From: Apus apus
Taxonomy: Eukaryota > Chordata > Aves > Apodiformes > Apodidae
Assembly (NCBI RefSeq): GCF_020740795.1
Contig: NC_067285.1
Location: 15,678,001-15,742,000, forward strand
Direction of reading: 5' to 3'
Length of the DNA: 64,000 nucleotides
Shown: positions 23,325 through 33,880 of the stretch, one piece after another
Numbering within the stretch: position 1 is the first letter of the stretch
How the letters are laid out: each line of letters begins with the position of its first letter
Translations under genes and position numbers: made by a program
Notes under the pieces: model-generated
What the model was told of the DNA's origin: nothing
Database searches by the model: none
What the model saw: the letters and a program-made list of their open reading frames with translations, nothing else

Positions 23325-26300
23325 ATTGAAGGGTACAAACAGTGATCAGCTGTCCCCCATGCGAGGGCTGGGGCTGCCCCTGCAGCCCGGCGGCTCCCGA
23401 GGCCAGGGCTCAGCTCAGGCTCTGCTGTCGCATACAGCCCTGGCTTTTCTGTGGCCTAAATTGGAGAAGGGCAAAATACTGTATTGCCTGCACTTCCAGC
23501 AATGTTAGCAGCGTTCCGTGCAGTGAGTTAGCTTGTTTACCTCCGACCGCCTGCCACAGACTGCTAAAAAACTGCTGCCTGGTTTGTGCAGCTAAACATG
23601 GAGGGGAGGGTAGGAGAATTGGATTTGTTGTTCCCCCTCTCCGGAGAAGTGGGGTGGCATTGCAGTTGATCTTGCTGCATCCTCTATTATCGCTGCTTCT
23701 CCAGTTTTGCTAGGAAAACTCTGAAATCTCTGCGCTTTTCAGAAGGATAAATGAGATTTGCCTATGATGAAGCCACTAACTCAGCATCCCAGCAGGTCCC
23801 AGGTCTAGTGATGTAGTACATCAGATCTTAACCTATGATAAATGCTATGACTGGTTGCTCAGTATAGCATTTTTTCATGGACTACTTCTTACAAACATGG
23901 CTAGTAGAAGAAAAGTTTGGAACCTGAAGATTTCCCAATTATGTTAGAAACTATTTTTTAAATCCTGTCTTACAATTTCTGACCATTTTTTCTTATGCTG
24001 TCACACAAAAGCAGGTGTTAAAGTATGTTGAAGGACTTGGCACACCAGCTTCTTGGGGAGTTCAGGTATTTAATCGCCTAGTAAAGGGTGAGCATCTCAT
24101 AACTGGTGCAAGAAGTGCTACAGCCTAGAAAATCGCCTGAACTTTCTTCCCAACAATATCTTTATGTGTGTGGAGTTGCTGCACTCCTGCCGGTTCTCAT
24201 GGGCTTATACTTTGTGTGTTTGCACAAAGGCTCAAAAGAAATACTCCCATCGTGTACCGGTGACGTAAACCTACCGTTTGTCCCTAGAAGTCTTGTGGAG
24301 TTCACATGAAGAAAAAAAAAAGAAAGCGCACTACTTTCTCAGGACCTTAGCTATAATTCTCACATCCTGGCATTAAGTAATGCACCAAAATTTCAGGGTG
24401 TGTTATGACACAAGTTATTAGTAAATTTCTTGAAGCAAGCATATTTCTTATGGCTGTAAGGCTTAGATGCAAATGCAGAACAATAAATATTTTGAAATTT
24501 GATTTAGAGAAATGGGTCCACTATGTTCTTAATATAGGTGGTATAAGACAAATACATGCATTTTCCAAGATTCTACAGTATGCCCAAGTTCTAGGTATAC
24601 AGAAATCTAAATAAAGACACATCAGTTTCCCTAAACATTTAGATTTCATTTTTATAATGGTTATCTATTGACTGAATGTTACAAAAAGCTTCAAATGATA
24701 CAAAATAATTGAGTGGAAGTAAGTTTGTGTCTCCTTTAAGCACCATATTTTTGCAAGTTGTGGGGGGAGGATTTAAATGCAGCTGCAGAGCCTCTGTCCA
24801 CCAGGGGTGATCAAAGTTTTCAAGTTTCTCAAGCTGCCACTTCTTATGGATGGGAGTTACAACAGCCACATAACACATTCCACTCCTTCCCCATCTGTTC
24901 CAGGGTTTTGTGGTCCACAGATGCAGTTACGTTCATCTGGGGAGGGCATCCTGGGGTTGAGTATAAATATCTTATGCAACTGGCAATTCGGATTGCATTC
25001 TAATTTGGAGTGGGGGGGGAAACATCAGCTTTCCTTGACTTTCAGCAAACAGTGGGACAGGTCAGCTGCTTCACTACATCCTGAGTCAAATGGCTGGGGA
25101 AATGGCAGCAGCTATTATGGGGTACTAACAATTATTTTATATAAGGCATATAATATATAAATGCAAATGTGCATGCTGGTCAGTTTGGGCACAGCACTGA
25201 ATAGTCATCTCAGGCCTGGTTTAATTTTGGCAGTAGGGATGAAATATCTCTCCCTAGATGGTAGTCTCTGTGTGTCTGGATTGGGGGGATTACAGAGCAC
25301 AGAGAAACCAGGACTGCCTGCCTTGAAATAGGTTTCATCTTCTGGTGGGGAGCATGCTATTTGTTGGGCTGGTGTGTGTCAAGTTTAGGATCTCCTGAAT
25401 CTCAGCGGCTTTCAGGTACAACCTCCAAACTTGGTTTTGGCAAAGTAGTCAGGCTCTTCACGTATTATGCAAGGAACGGCTTGCTGTGGATGAATTTATA
25501 TATGGTGTTCTCTGTGTGGATTTGCCCACACACGGGGTTATTCAGAAATAAGATGTGAGATTGCGAATATGGTGGTGCATTTGCTCCAGGAAAAAATAAG
25601 AGGGACCATACAAAGGTGGATAGTTCAAGAATAGTTATGAAATCCAGAAGTTCTTAGAATTCATGTGCAAGCACTTAGCTCTTTGGGGCAGCAGGGAGTC
25701 ACCTATCCCTGTTGGACTTAAATGTGTCTAGGAAATACGGATAGGTTTAAACACTCCCCTGCTATGGTGGTTTTGGTTGGGTAAATGGCACTCACTGTTA
25801 TGCATTTCTGACTCAGGGAGGGAGTCTAGTCTCCATCTCCTTGGGCTTTTGCTCTCCTTTGCTGCTTGGGCTTTTGCACTGGCTTGTGTGTATCAGCCAA
25901 AATTACATTATTCTGCCAGTGGTAACTGAATCTCCATAATGATCAGGCCGATCTCTCTATCAGGGCTGTGCTGAGGTGAGTACAGTCTCTCCCATCCCTA
26001 CCCTTCAGGGCTGGTGTTGCAAGCAAAACTCTAGGAGGAATCCAGTTCCTCAGCTCTGTGGGCTTGGTAAGGAGTTTGCATTGCTCTGGTGCCCGGGCTT
26101 TAACCTTCCCCTGGGGCCAGAGCTGGGATAGGCCGATGTGGCCCTTGGGAGCAACAGGGGTAGATAATCCAGCACCTAGTGTCTATTCTGGTGGCCATTG
26201 AGCTACAGGAACACTTGAAACAATGGATTAATATTATTTTCACCCTTGATCTCTCCTCATAAATTGTGGAGTTTTGAGGAGAGTTGGTTTCATTGGGGTG

Positions 26301-27460
26301 TTTAGCTTATTTTTAAATTTTAACCTTTTGTTTGTTTGTTTTGGTTGTTTTTTATTTTTTTGTTTTGGATTGGTTTGTGGTTTGTTTTGTTGTTGTTTTG
26401 TTTTTGTTGGTGTTTTGGGTTTTTTTGTGGTGGTTTTTTTTTCTGAAAAACCCGTCTTATCTACTCTTATGTATGGGAACAGAGATTGCGGCTCTGTTCT
26501 TATAAAGAATCAGGCCTTTGCGTCCTGCCCCTTTGCCCTCCCATTAGACGCAGGTTCATGAAACCCACTCCTTTCAGCCGTGCATCCTAGACAGAACCCT
26601 GCGGAGTTCCGTGAAAATTGAGGTTCTGTCAGTGCATATACGCAGTGACATGGATGGTGATCCCTTCCTCTGCTTTAAGAAGGATCGAGAGTTAGGATAT
26701 ACGCTATTCAAGTAGTACTATTGCCAGTGGGGTCGTGGTCGGTGACATCTCTTTCTCTGGGGTGGCTAAAAGCTGGGTGTAAATCGGAGACAAAAGCCCG
26801 GAGAAGGGCTGAGCTGCCGAGATGCCTATTTCCCCAAGCTTTTCTGAGGGGTGAGGGTGTCTTAGCATTCACCCTGCATTACAAGAGCATAGTCCGCCTT
26901 GGGAAGCGATGTGTGGATTGGGGATAGTTTAAAGTTGATGAGGTGCGAGTTTCGCTGCTCACTTAGTGCTTTGATCGCTGAACTCTTCGGGAGGCCGGTT
27001 GCGTTTTCTGGCGAGACAAACGGCGCCAAGTTCAAGCTGAGAGGGCCAGCGGCCCTGCTAACCCCAAGAGCCGGCCTCGGGGATAGGGACTTCTTGCTAG
27101 CAGCCCCCCATGGCTTTTCCCAGGGAAGCCGGTGTCCACATCTCCCCCGAGGCGAAGTGCCCGACTGCGGGGCTGGCAGGCCCTGCCGCCGTTACGTTAT
27201 CCCCCATCCTTCATCCCTGGTTTCGGATACCGGCGCAATGCGTGACCCCGCAGCTGTAAAGGCAGTGGGGAAAACCGCGCTGTTATCGGCACCGGCGGTA
27301 TCTTTAAACGCCCCTATGCGGGGCTGGGCCTGCCCGTGCCCTGCCCTCCGGGGGAGAGGTGCAGGTTTGCACTTCAAGGGGGTCCCACCCGGCCCCTCAG
27401 ACACGCTGGAGCCAGGGGCTGTAGACATTTGCCAGACGTGTGAAATTTCCTCCTCGCTGG
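23325..27460. other. Interval before vent gene B, no gene recognised
   Basis: Mixed composition with no recognised gene. A strong G/T-rich tract lies at about 26327-26442, and its long open frame is only that tract translated. GC content rises again from about 26900 towards the promoter of gene B. GGCGCCAAGTTCA at about 27023 recurs upstream of gene C. Confidence 0.5.
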
Positions 27461-27466
27461 CATCTG

Positions 27467-27545
27467 TTATCTCTACTCGATTCCCACTTTGATGTGGGTT
27501 CACACTTGCAAACGAGCGCGCCGAGGACCGGAGTGCCCATATAAG
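27467..27545 (+). promoter_or_regulatory. Core promoter of vent gene B: GATA, TCF-like word and TATA box
   Basis: TTATCT (27467-27472), then ACTTTGATGTGG (TTTGATG at 27488-27494), a T-box-like TTCACACTT, and TATAAG at 27540-27545, 45 bases before the ATG. Transcription would start near 27570. The order matches gene A. Confidence 0.6.
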
Positions 27546-27584
27546 AGCGGGACGAGGCCGACGGTCCCCCAGCTCCTCTCAGCC

Positions 27585-27822
27585 ATGAGTCAGGCCGAAC
27601 TCCTTTTGGCAGAGACCAAGCCCCACGGGGCTAAGCCTCATATTTGCTGCGCGCCTCCTCCCCGTGCCCCTACCTCGCTCGGCAGCACCGCCCTCCCGGT
27701 CAGAGCCGAGCCCCGACGGCGGGTCCCGCGGCCGAGCCAGCCCGCGGACAGCGAGCCCTGCTCGGCGGAGCGGGACCGAGCCAGTCCTCGGGAGCACTGC
27801 GACTCGTACCCGCCGGAGCCAG
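27585..27822 (+). CDS. VENTX: Vent gene B exon 1
   Basis: 79 codons plus one base; Pro/Arg/Ala-rich, ending YPPEP. Donor CAG|GTGGGT. The start is supported by the upstream TATA box, but no N-terminal family motif confirms it, so an alternative first exon remains possible. Confidence 0.75.
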
Positions 27823-29130
27823 GTGGGTGAGAAGGGGATAGGGAGGGACAGGAGGGGAGCGGGCGGGACACACACACTCACACACACGGAACTTCGACTC
27901 CTGTCTCTGCAACGACCCGCCAGCGCGAGGCAAGGCGGAGACACCCCTCCAGCCGGGGAAAAAGGCCTCATCGCAGCCCCTTCCCTCCTCCTTTGCAGCC
28001 TCCGACGGCGGCTGGCTGAGCGCCGACGAATCCTCGGGCTACGAGAGCGAGAGCGCGGGAGGAGATCGCGCTGCGGCGGCGGGGGGAACCCGCGGGCGGC
28101 AGCGGAGGGCGCGGACGGCCTTCACCTCTGAGCAGGTCTGCCGGATGGAGAAGACCTTCCAGCGCCAGAAGTACCTGGGGGCCTCGGAGCGGAGAAAGTT
28201 GGCGGCTGCCTTGCAACTCTCGGAGATCCAGGTGGGTTCTAGAGGAAGCAGATCCTTCCATCCCCCGTCGGGTAGGGGCAGGCAGGTTCGGCGGTCTGGC
28301 GTCGACCTTCCCTGCTCTAGGCAGCTGTAGCGGCCTTCAGTAGCCTCTAGCAGGGGTTGTGGTAAGGGCTGTGGGATCCTTCGGATATTAACGAGTTAAC
28401 ACGGGGAATCTGGGGGGAATTTCCACCGGGGAGGTATCTAGGTTCCTTTATTTCTTGATTAAGTAAACTGCTTGTTCTTGATGTACAGCGGTCTGCGTAG
28501 ACTTTATAAAGTTTATATATGGTCCTAAAGACTCAAAATGAATAATCTAAAGTCGCTGAACACGGGCATATTTTCAGAAACTCTGCATGCTCCGAGATCC
28601 TTTGGCCTCTGTTAACTAGAGCCAAAGCAGCAGTCTAACTCTGCAAACTCAAGTGGAGCAAAAATGTCAAGAACAGCCAATGTACAGTAGTATACAGTTT
28701 GCACTTTATTTTAAAGGAAAGTCCCTGAGTTGTCTCTCCCCCTCCCCACCCCGTTCTTTTTGTTCCTCAGATCAAGACCTGGTTTCAGAATCGGAGGATG
28801 AAACTGAAGAGGCAGATACAGGACCAGCAGCACAGCCTAGCGCCTCCTGCTCCACTCTACAGCTACCCCCCAGGGACCCTACCAGCCCTGTTTCAGGACG
28901 GGCTCCACTACCCGTTTGCTTCACAGCACCAGAGACTCCTGCCTTTTACCCCGCTGCCTGCTGTGCAGTTCGGCTTCTCCTTCCCCAGATACGACTCATC
29001 ACAAAGCACCTACCACTTTATGGCAAACGAGCTGCCATACTACCATCAACGCCTTCTTCCTCGTCCTCCTTTCCATTCAGTTACTCAGAACAAAATGGAC
29101 AATAATTGCCACCCTGTATATGCGTTATAG
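27585..29130 (+). CDS. VENTX: Vent-class homeobox gene B (three exons, 276 aa)
   Basis: Exons 27585-27822, 27999-28231 and 28771-29130 join in frame with GT-AG introns and encode 276 residues. The homeodomain is at about residues 114-173 (RTAFTSEQVCRMEKTFQRQK ... LQLSEIQ|IKTWFQNRRMKLKRQ), with Thr47, intron 2 between positions 44 and 45, and Met instead of Leu at core position 16. Just before it lies an acidic Ser/Tyr motif, SADESSGYESESAGG (about residues 87-101), of the kind seen in frog Vent2-type proteins. The N-terminus (MSQAELLLAETKPHG) lacks the FSVEWL motif of genes A and C. The C-terminus is Pro/Tyr/Phe-rich and ends HPVYAL. The start codon has a good context (CAGCCATGA) 45 bases after a TATA box. 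Expected to be a nuclear DNA-binding repressor of the vent type; the altered N-terminus suggests different partners. Closest to Vent2-type members by the GYESES motif, by inference. Confidence 0.9.
27999..28231 (+). CDS. VENTX: Vent gene B exon 2 (homeodomain residues 1-44)
   Basis: After CCTTTGCAG. Encodes the GYESES motif and RTAFTSEQV through LSEIQ. Donor CAG|GTGGGT. Confidence 0.93.
28771..29130 (+). CDS. VENTX: Vent gene B exon 3 (recognition helix and C-terminus)
   Basis: After TTCCTCAG. Begins IKTWFQNRRMKLKRQIQDQ; 119 residues to TAG at 29128-29130. Confidence 0.93.
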   Translation: MKTWFQNRRMKLKRQIQDQQHSLAPPAPLYSYPPGTLPALFQDGLHYPFASQHQRLLPFTPLPAVQFGFSFPRYDSSQSTYHFMANELPYYHQRLLPRPPFHSVTQNKMDNNCHPVYAL

Positions 29131-29680
29131 TGGGAGAAAAAACAGGGCAGGCAAGGGAGAAAATGTTGTATGCTGTAATGTGATTTTTTGATCCCAAAAT
29201 CTTCTCTGAGAAGAGATTTTATTATTTTAAGTTAAATGTGAAAAGGAATTTTATATTTGTAAGAATTAATATTAAAATTTGTTGGATTTGATGACACGAC
29301 TTTTTTTAATAGGCTATTGATTTTATTAAGTTTATTTTTAAATGGGCTTGTTAAGAAACTGATTTTCATTGCACATCCCCAGTTTCCATACATACATATA
29401 GATAAAATCTGAACAGAGTTGTATGCCAACTCTACAAAGGTTGCACTTGCATAGTGTGAATGACCATGGTCACCTGAACTCTGGTTTTGGGTAATGGGGA
29501 AGGATTTAGATGTTTTAATACATCTTACCTGACTTTTCTACACTCATGCCAAGATATGTTATGTGTGTTCAGTGTGTTTGGGAGCCTGGATCTTAACAGT
29601 TGCACTGGACTGTGCTTTTGGCTAAGTGCATCCTTCAGGAAGAAGGATAAACAGCTGGTGAGTTTTATCTTCTGAACATT

Positions 29681-29686
29681 AATAAA
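29681..29686 (+). terminator. Poly(A) signal of vent gene B
   Basis: AATAAA about 550 bases after the stop codon; the first canonical hexamer seen. Confidence 0.5.
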
Positions 29687-32025
29687 TTTATTGCTTTGCA
29701 TTTCCAGTCTTGTCTTCCACCTGAAAGCATCAGCTGTGTTAATAACAAATATTAATTGTCTTTAAACAGGAATTAAACAGTTTAAACATTCAGCAACAAA
29801 TTTTAAAGGGTTACAATTACTGAAACAAATGCTTCGTAAAAAAAAAAAGTGCACAATTATGTTAAATTCATAACCATATAACAAATGGAATTTTCTGCAA
29901 TTTGGGCCTTTGATTCATCACTAAATGCCCATCATAATTGCATTTATATCTTTTTTAGTAAATGAAGCCCTTTAGAAGAAACATTTAAAGGGAGTAGATC
30001 AAGTTTTAGCTTCAGCAATTGTGAAAGGTTGCTGGTTGTTTAATTCTTCCTGGTATCAGTTTTGACTCTTCTTCTGAAAGATCTTGTTTAACACTTATTT
30101 CATGATCTTTTAGACTTTAAAGTTTTCTTGATTCACCTCAAAGGTCTTATAAATGCACTGGAAAATAAGTTGACTGCTGCATTGTAGCCTGGATTTCTCC
30201 CCTCCAATTCAGTGAGCCATAAAGACCCTAGGGGCTTCTCACTCGTGAAAGGATGACTTGGAAGGGGAAAAGGGAATTTTCTCCAATCATGCTTTTCCAA
30301 ACCAGATGCAGTCTTAATTCAAAGAGGATCCAGGCTGATGTGTTTGAGGCACTTGCTGGTTGTTGAGGAAAGCAAGGTGTGGAATTACAGGTTGACTGTT
30401 CATAATAGTGCTGCATTCGGGAGATGGTTTAGTGGTTAGGGGTTATAAGGTGGATGGTTGAACCTGATGATCTTGAAGGCCTTTTCTAACCTTGATTCTG
30501 TGATCTTCCCTGTATTGTACAGTCTGTGTTCACAGTGACTGAGAAATAAATGCACGTGTTGTCCCTTCAGCTTCCTAACTGCAGCCTCAGGGTGCTGCTG
30601 TCCTGGAGTGGCACTGAAAGGCATATGTTGGTAGGGGGGGAAATTCCTTCAAGTGTCTCCCACCCTCCCCATGGGTAGGAAAGTGAGGGATGCTTGAGTG
30701 CAGGTTCAGAGGCAACCTTACTATGAAATGGCATGCTTAGCAATTTAATTTTATCCAGAGGTTACAAACAGAGAGGAGACGAGCAACAGGAAGCAGGACT
30801 CTGGATGGAAGTTTGTCTTCTCCTGTACCTCAATATCCCTGCTGTCTACAAAAGACTGATTTCAGCTTTGCTCTCCTTAGCCCCCCAACACAACTGTTAA
30901 GGAGATGAGAGAGAGGGGAAGGCTGTTGGAGGCACAATTTACCAGCTTTTTAATTTTTTTCTTATGAGCAATCTCAACAAGGAAGAAATGTTTTTTTGTG
31001 AGTCGTTGTTTTGGGATGTTTTTGATTGTTCTTTCTCTCTTGATAATTGCAAAGTAGTCTAACTCACCTGTCTGGAAGGCAAGGATGGTTGGGGGCAGGG
31101 AAGATGTAATCACACCTGCTGCAGCTGCTTTATGCTAATGCAAGATCTCTTGTTTCTCCTGATTTCCTAAAGGTTTGGCTTTGCCACTTTGCATAAAGCT
31201 TGCTTTGGGATTTTTAGGATAGCAAGCCTATAAGGATCCTACAATTTAAAATTAGCAAGGCTGCCAAGCTACAGCCAAAACTTAAGAAATAAAAGCTGAA
31301 GCATTTTAATTCTTAACGTCCCAGGAGACCTGAACTTGTGACCGATTCCTAGGTTTTCATCAGCAGTTTTAAATTACAAGCATGTTTGACATTGGCATGA
31401 TTCTGGTTGTCAATTAATTCCTTAGCCTCACCTCTCTTTAAACACATAAATGGAGTATATAGATCAACAAATAGGGGGGACCACTTTAGGAATGGTGCAC
31501 AATATAGAGATAAAAGACAGTACTGGACAATTTGTTCTGCTTTGTTCCTAGGGCTGCCACCTTTGGTATATTTTTAATTTCAATGCATTTCCTGTAGTTT
31601 ACAAATCTTCCCTTAAAATCCTGCATGGAAGTAGAAGGTCAAAATTTTAATACTGTTGTCTATTATGTTACATACTTACTATGTTAATTGAAGTATAATC
31701 AGTATTCCACTTTTTCAGTGGAGTTCACCGCATGATTATAGGCTGTTTTCTGAAAGCAAACTTTTGGATAGGAAAATTCATGTAAAAGTTTCAATACAGC
31801 ATAGTGAAGACTGCAGGAATAAAGGGAAGTTTCAAGTCCTCCACTTCCACTCTCAGTATTACTTCTCTAATACAGACAAGTTATTTTCTCCTTTAACATA
31901 AAACATAAAATTTGATTAAAAAAATAAAATTGAATAATCAATTTGATGTAACAAAATAAGTTAAATAATTACTCTTAGAGCTGTTTGGGAGTTCTCATTT
32001 TGATTACAGGTCATCTTTGGCATTT
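29687..32025. other. Tail-to-tail interval between vent genes B and C
   Basis: About 2.3 kb, AT-rich, with no gene. Contains a CR1 3' fragment (30425-30510). No AATAAA for gene C is obvious on the minus strand near its stop; an ATTAAA at about 31646-31651 is a weak candidate. Confidence 0.6.
30425..30510 (+). repeat. CR1 3'-end fragment
   Basis: GGTTGAACCTGATGATCTTG followed by AAGGCCTTTTCTAACC and GATTCTGTGATCT is the CR1 3' terminus in plus orientation. Confidence 0.85.
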
Positions 32026-32397
32026 CTAACAGGAAGGAAGATATGGCTGGAACATCAGTCTTTCATGGACATCTGTCAGAGTCATTGCTGGAACTGCAGA
32101 AGAGTAACAAGATAATCCTGGGCTGGGAGGCATCAGTAAAGCTGGACTTGGCAAAATGGGCTGAAGGGGCTGAGCTGGAACAGAAGGCAACAACAAGGCA
32201 GGGCTTGGAATAGCTGGGTGAAGGGAAACAGCACAGGTAGAAGAGAGATTAATGTCCATTCCATGAGAATAGGTGGAGGTAGCAATATCTGGGCAGTAAT
32301 GATAGGGCAAAAATAAACCTGAGAAGAGAGCTTCCACCCTAGCATCTTGAGTCTGACGTTTAAACTTCATACGACGATTCTGAAACCAGGTTTTTAT
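32026..32397 (-). CDS. VENTX: Vent gene C exon 3 (recognition helix and C-terminus)
   Basis: Acceptor TTATCCTCAG. Begins IKTWFQNRRMKFKRQTQD; 123 residues to a TAG at 32028-32026. Confidence 0.92.
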   Translation of the reverse strand: MKTWFQNRRMKFKRQTQDARVEALFSGLFLPYHYCPDIATSTYSHGMDINLSSTCAVSLHPAIPSPALLLPSVPAQPLQPILPSPALLMPPSPGLSCYSSAVPAMTLTDVHERLMFQPYLPSC

Positions 32398-33596
32398 CTG
32401 AGGATAAAGGAAAAAAAGAGTAAAAAACCAACACAGTTGTCTCTCTTCCATATAGTGATACATCCTGAAGCCAGACTTATTATCAGAATCACAGAATATA
32501 ATAACATTTAAAAGATTTAGGGCCTATTGACCTATATTCAGAGCAGAGCAATTGTGTAGGCATGAGCAGGAAACTGTAACAGCTCCACGATGCATGACAA
32601 GACAATTACTCATAGATCAGATTTGGACCAGGAATATAATCCAAGACTGCTTCAACGGGATTAAAAGGGCTGGGTAAGGCTGGCTCTGTTCAGAGAGAAA
32701 TCCTGAACTACTACCAAGTATATACGTATTTTAAAGAATTAACCTGAAAGTGGAAGTTCCGGTGATTGTGCAAGCATTCTTAACTCCGATGAGGTTTTAC
32801 CGTTTACATTTGCATTCACTGTGTTCTGTCTGCTTACTGTCTCTGGTTTAAGAGAAAACCGCGTCGGACTGCAGAGCTGAGGCCGGCTGAAGCAGGACGT
32901 TAGCTGGCTTAGCCTCACTGCCACAGGGACAAAGCTGACAGCCGGCCCAGCCGCACCTGCGGGAGCTGGCTCCGGCCCCCCGCTGGCCACGAGGTGCCTC
33001 CCAGCGCCAGCACGGGCGGAGGGCTCCTCTCCCCTCCCGCAGTTTTTAGGAGGGGTGTGAGGATCGGGGCGGGGTGGGGCCCGTCTCCTCCCTCCGGCGG
33101 AGGGCAGCGCTCACCTGGCTCTGAGAGAGGTTCAGCTCGGCGGCCAGGCGCCGCTTCTCGCTGGCGCCGATGTAGCGCTGCTCGCGAAAGCTCCGCTCCA
33201 GCTCCTGCAGCTGCGCTGCCGAGAACTTGGTGCGGGGCCGCCCGGACACGGCGCCGCCGCCTCCCGCCTCCGCGTCGTGCCCGGGGCTGCTGCGGTCCCA
33301 GGGCGCGGCTGCGGGCGCAGGACGGGGGGGTTAGGGGGGGACGGACGCAGGGCCGCGCGGGTGGTGACGTAGGCAGCGGCTGCACGTGCGGCGGCCGTTA
33401 GGCTAACGGTCTCCCCCAGCGGTCGGGCCGCCCCACCGGCCCGTGAGGAGAGACGGGACTCACCGCCTCCCGCCGCGCTCGCTCGGCTGCCGGTGTCTCC
33501 GGAGGGGGAGCCCGGCCGGCTGGCTGCGGCCGCGGGCTGGGCTCCGCCGCAGCTGCTCTGGGCCAGCCACTCCACCGAGAAGGGCCCCTTCTCCAT
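32026..33596 (-). CDS. VENTX: Vent-class homeobox gene C (three exons, 232 aa)
   Basis: On the minus strand, exons 33596-33464, 33308-33115 and 32397-32026 join in frame with GT-AG introns and encode 232 residues. It starts MEKGPFSVEWLAQSS, the same N-terminal motif as gene A. The homeodomain is at about residues 66-125 (RTKFSAAQLQELERSFREQR ... LNLSQSQ|IKTWFQNRRMKFKRQ), with Thr47 and the shared intron position. Differences from A and B are Lys7 instead of Ala7, Lys31 for Arg31, Gln42 for Glu42, and Phe56 for Leu56. The tail is Pro/Leu-rich (two SPALL.P repeats, PSPALLLPS and PSPALLMPP) and ends FQPYLPSC. Expected role: nuclear vent-type repressor. It is inverted relative to A and B and is the most diverged homeodomain of the three. 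All splice sites and the frame are intact, so nothing suggests a pseudogene. Confidence 0.9.
33115..33308 (-). CDS. VENTX: Vent gene C exon 2 (homeodomain residues 1-44)
   Basis: Acceptor CGCCCGCAG with a C-rich tract and CTAAC branch-like word. Encodes APWDRSSPG, a Gly-rich linker and RTKFSAAQL through LSQSQ. Donor CAG|GTGAGC. Confidence 0.92.
33464..33596 (-). CDS. VENTX: Vent gene C exon 1
   Basis: 44 codons plus one base, with the FSVEWLAQSS motif followed by an Ala/Ser/Gly-rich stretch. Donor GGCG|GTGAGT. Confidence 0.88.
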
Positions 33597-33648
33597 CGCT
33601 GTCTGCGCTCCCCGCTCTCTGAGGCCGCCCCGGCTTTAGGGGCAAACA

Positions 33649-33699
33649 TTTAAAGCGCCTTACACTACGTGGTTTGAAAAGGCCGCAAAGCATCAAATG
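33649..33699 (-). promoter_or_regulatory. Proximal promoter of vent gene C: TCF-like word and TATA-like box
   Basis: Read on the minus strand: CATTTGATG (TTTGATG at 33697-33691), then TTTAAA at 33654-33649, 53 bases before the ATG. Spacing from TTTGATG to the TATA-like word (43 bases) is close to genes A (46) and B (52). A TCF/Sox-like CCTTTGTTC is just upstream (about 33709-33717). The GATA word of A and B is not present. Confidence 0.45.
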
Positions 33700-33880
33700 A
33701 GGCAGAGAACAAAGGACTCTATTGAGAGGCGCTTTAATCTCCCCTTTCAGGTGATTGTTACATCCGCCTAATCTCTGAGCGCAGTAGTTAGAAGAACTCA
33801 AGGCTACCTGACCTGGCGCCAAGTTCAGCTCTGAGTCGTCTCCCGACCACGTAGCTGCTGATAATTGCATTATGGCCAGC

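Noticed and set aside
26274-26561. 95-codon frame rich in Phe, Val and Cys
   Set aside because: It is the translation of the T/G-rich tract.
33460-33870. 136-codon minus-strand frame over gene C exon 1
   Set aside because: Out of frame with the FSVEWL start and without family motifs; at most an upstream frame of a long 5' UTR.
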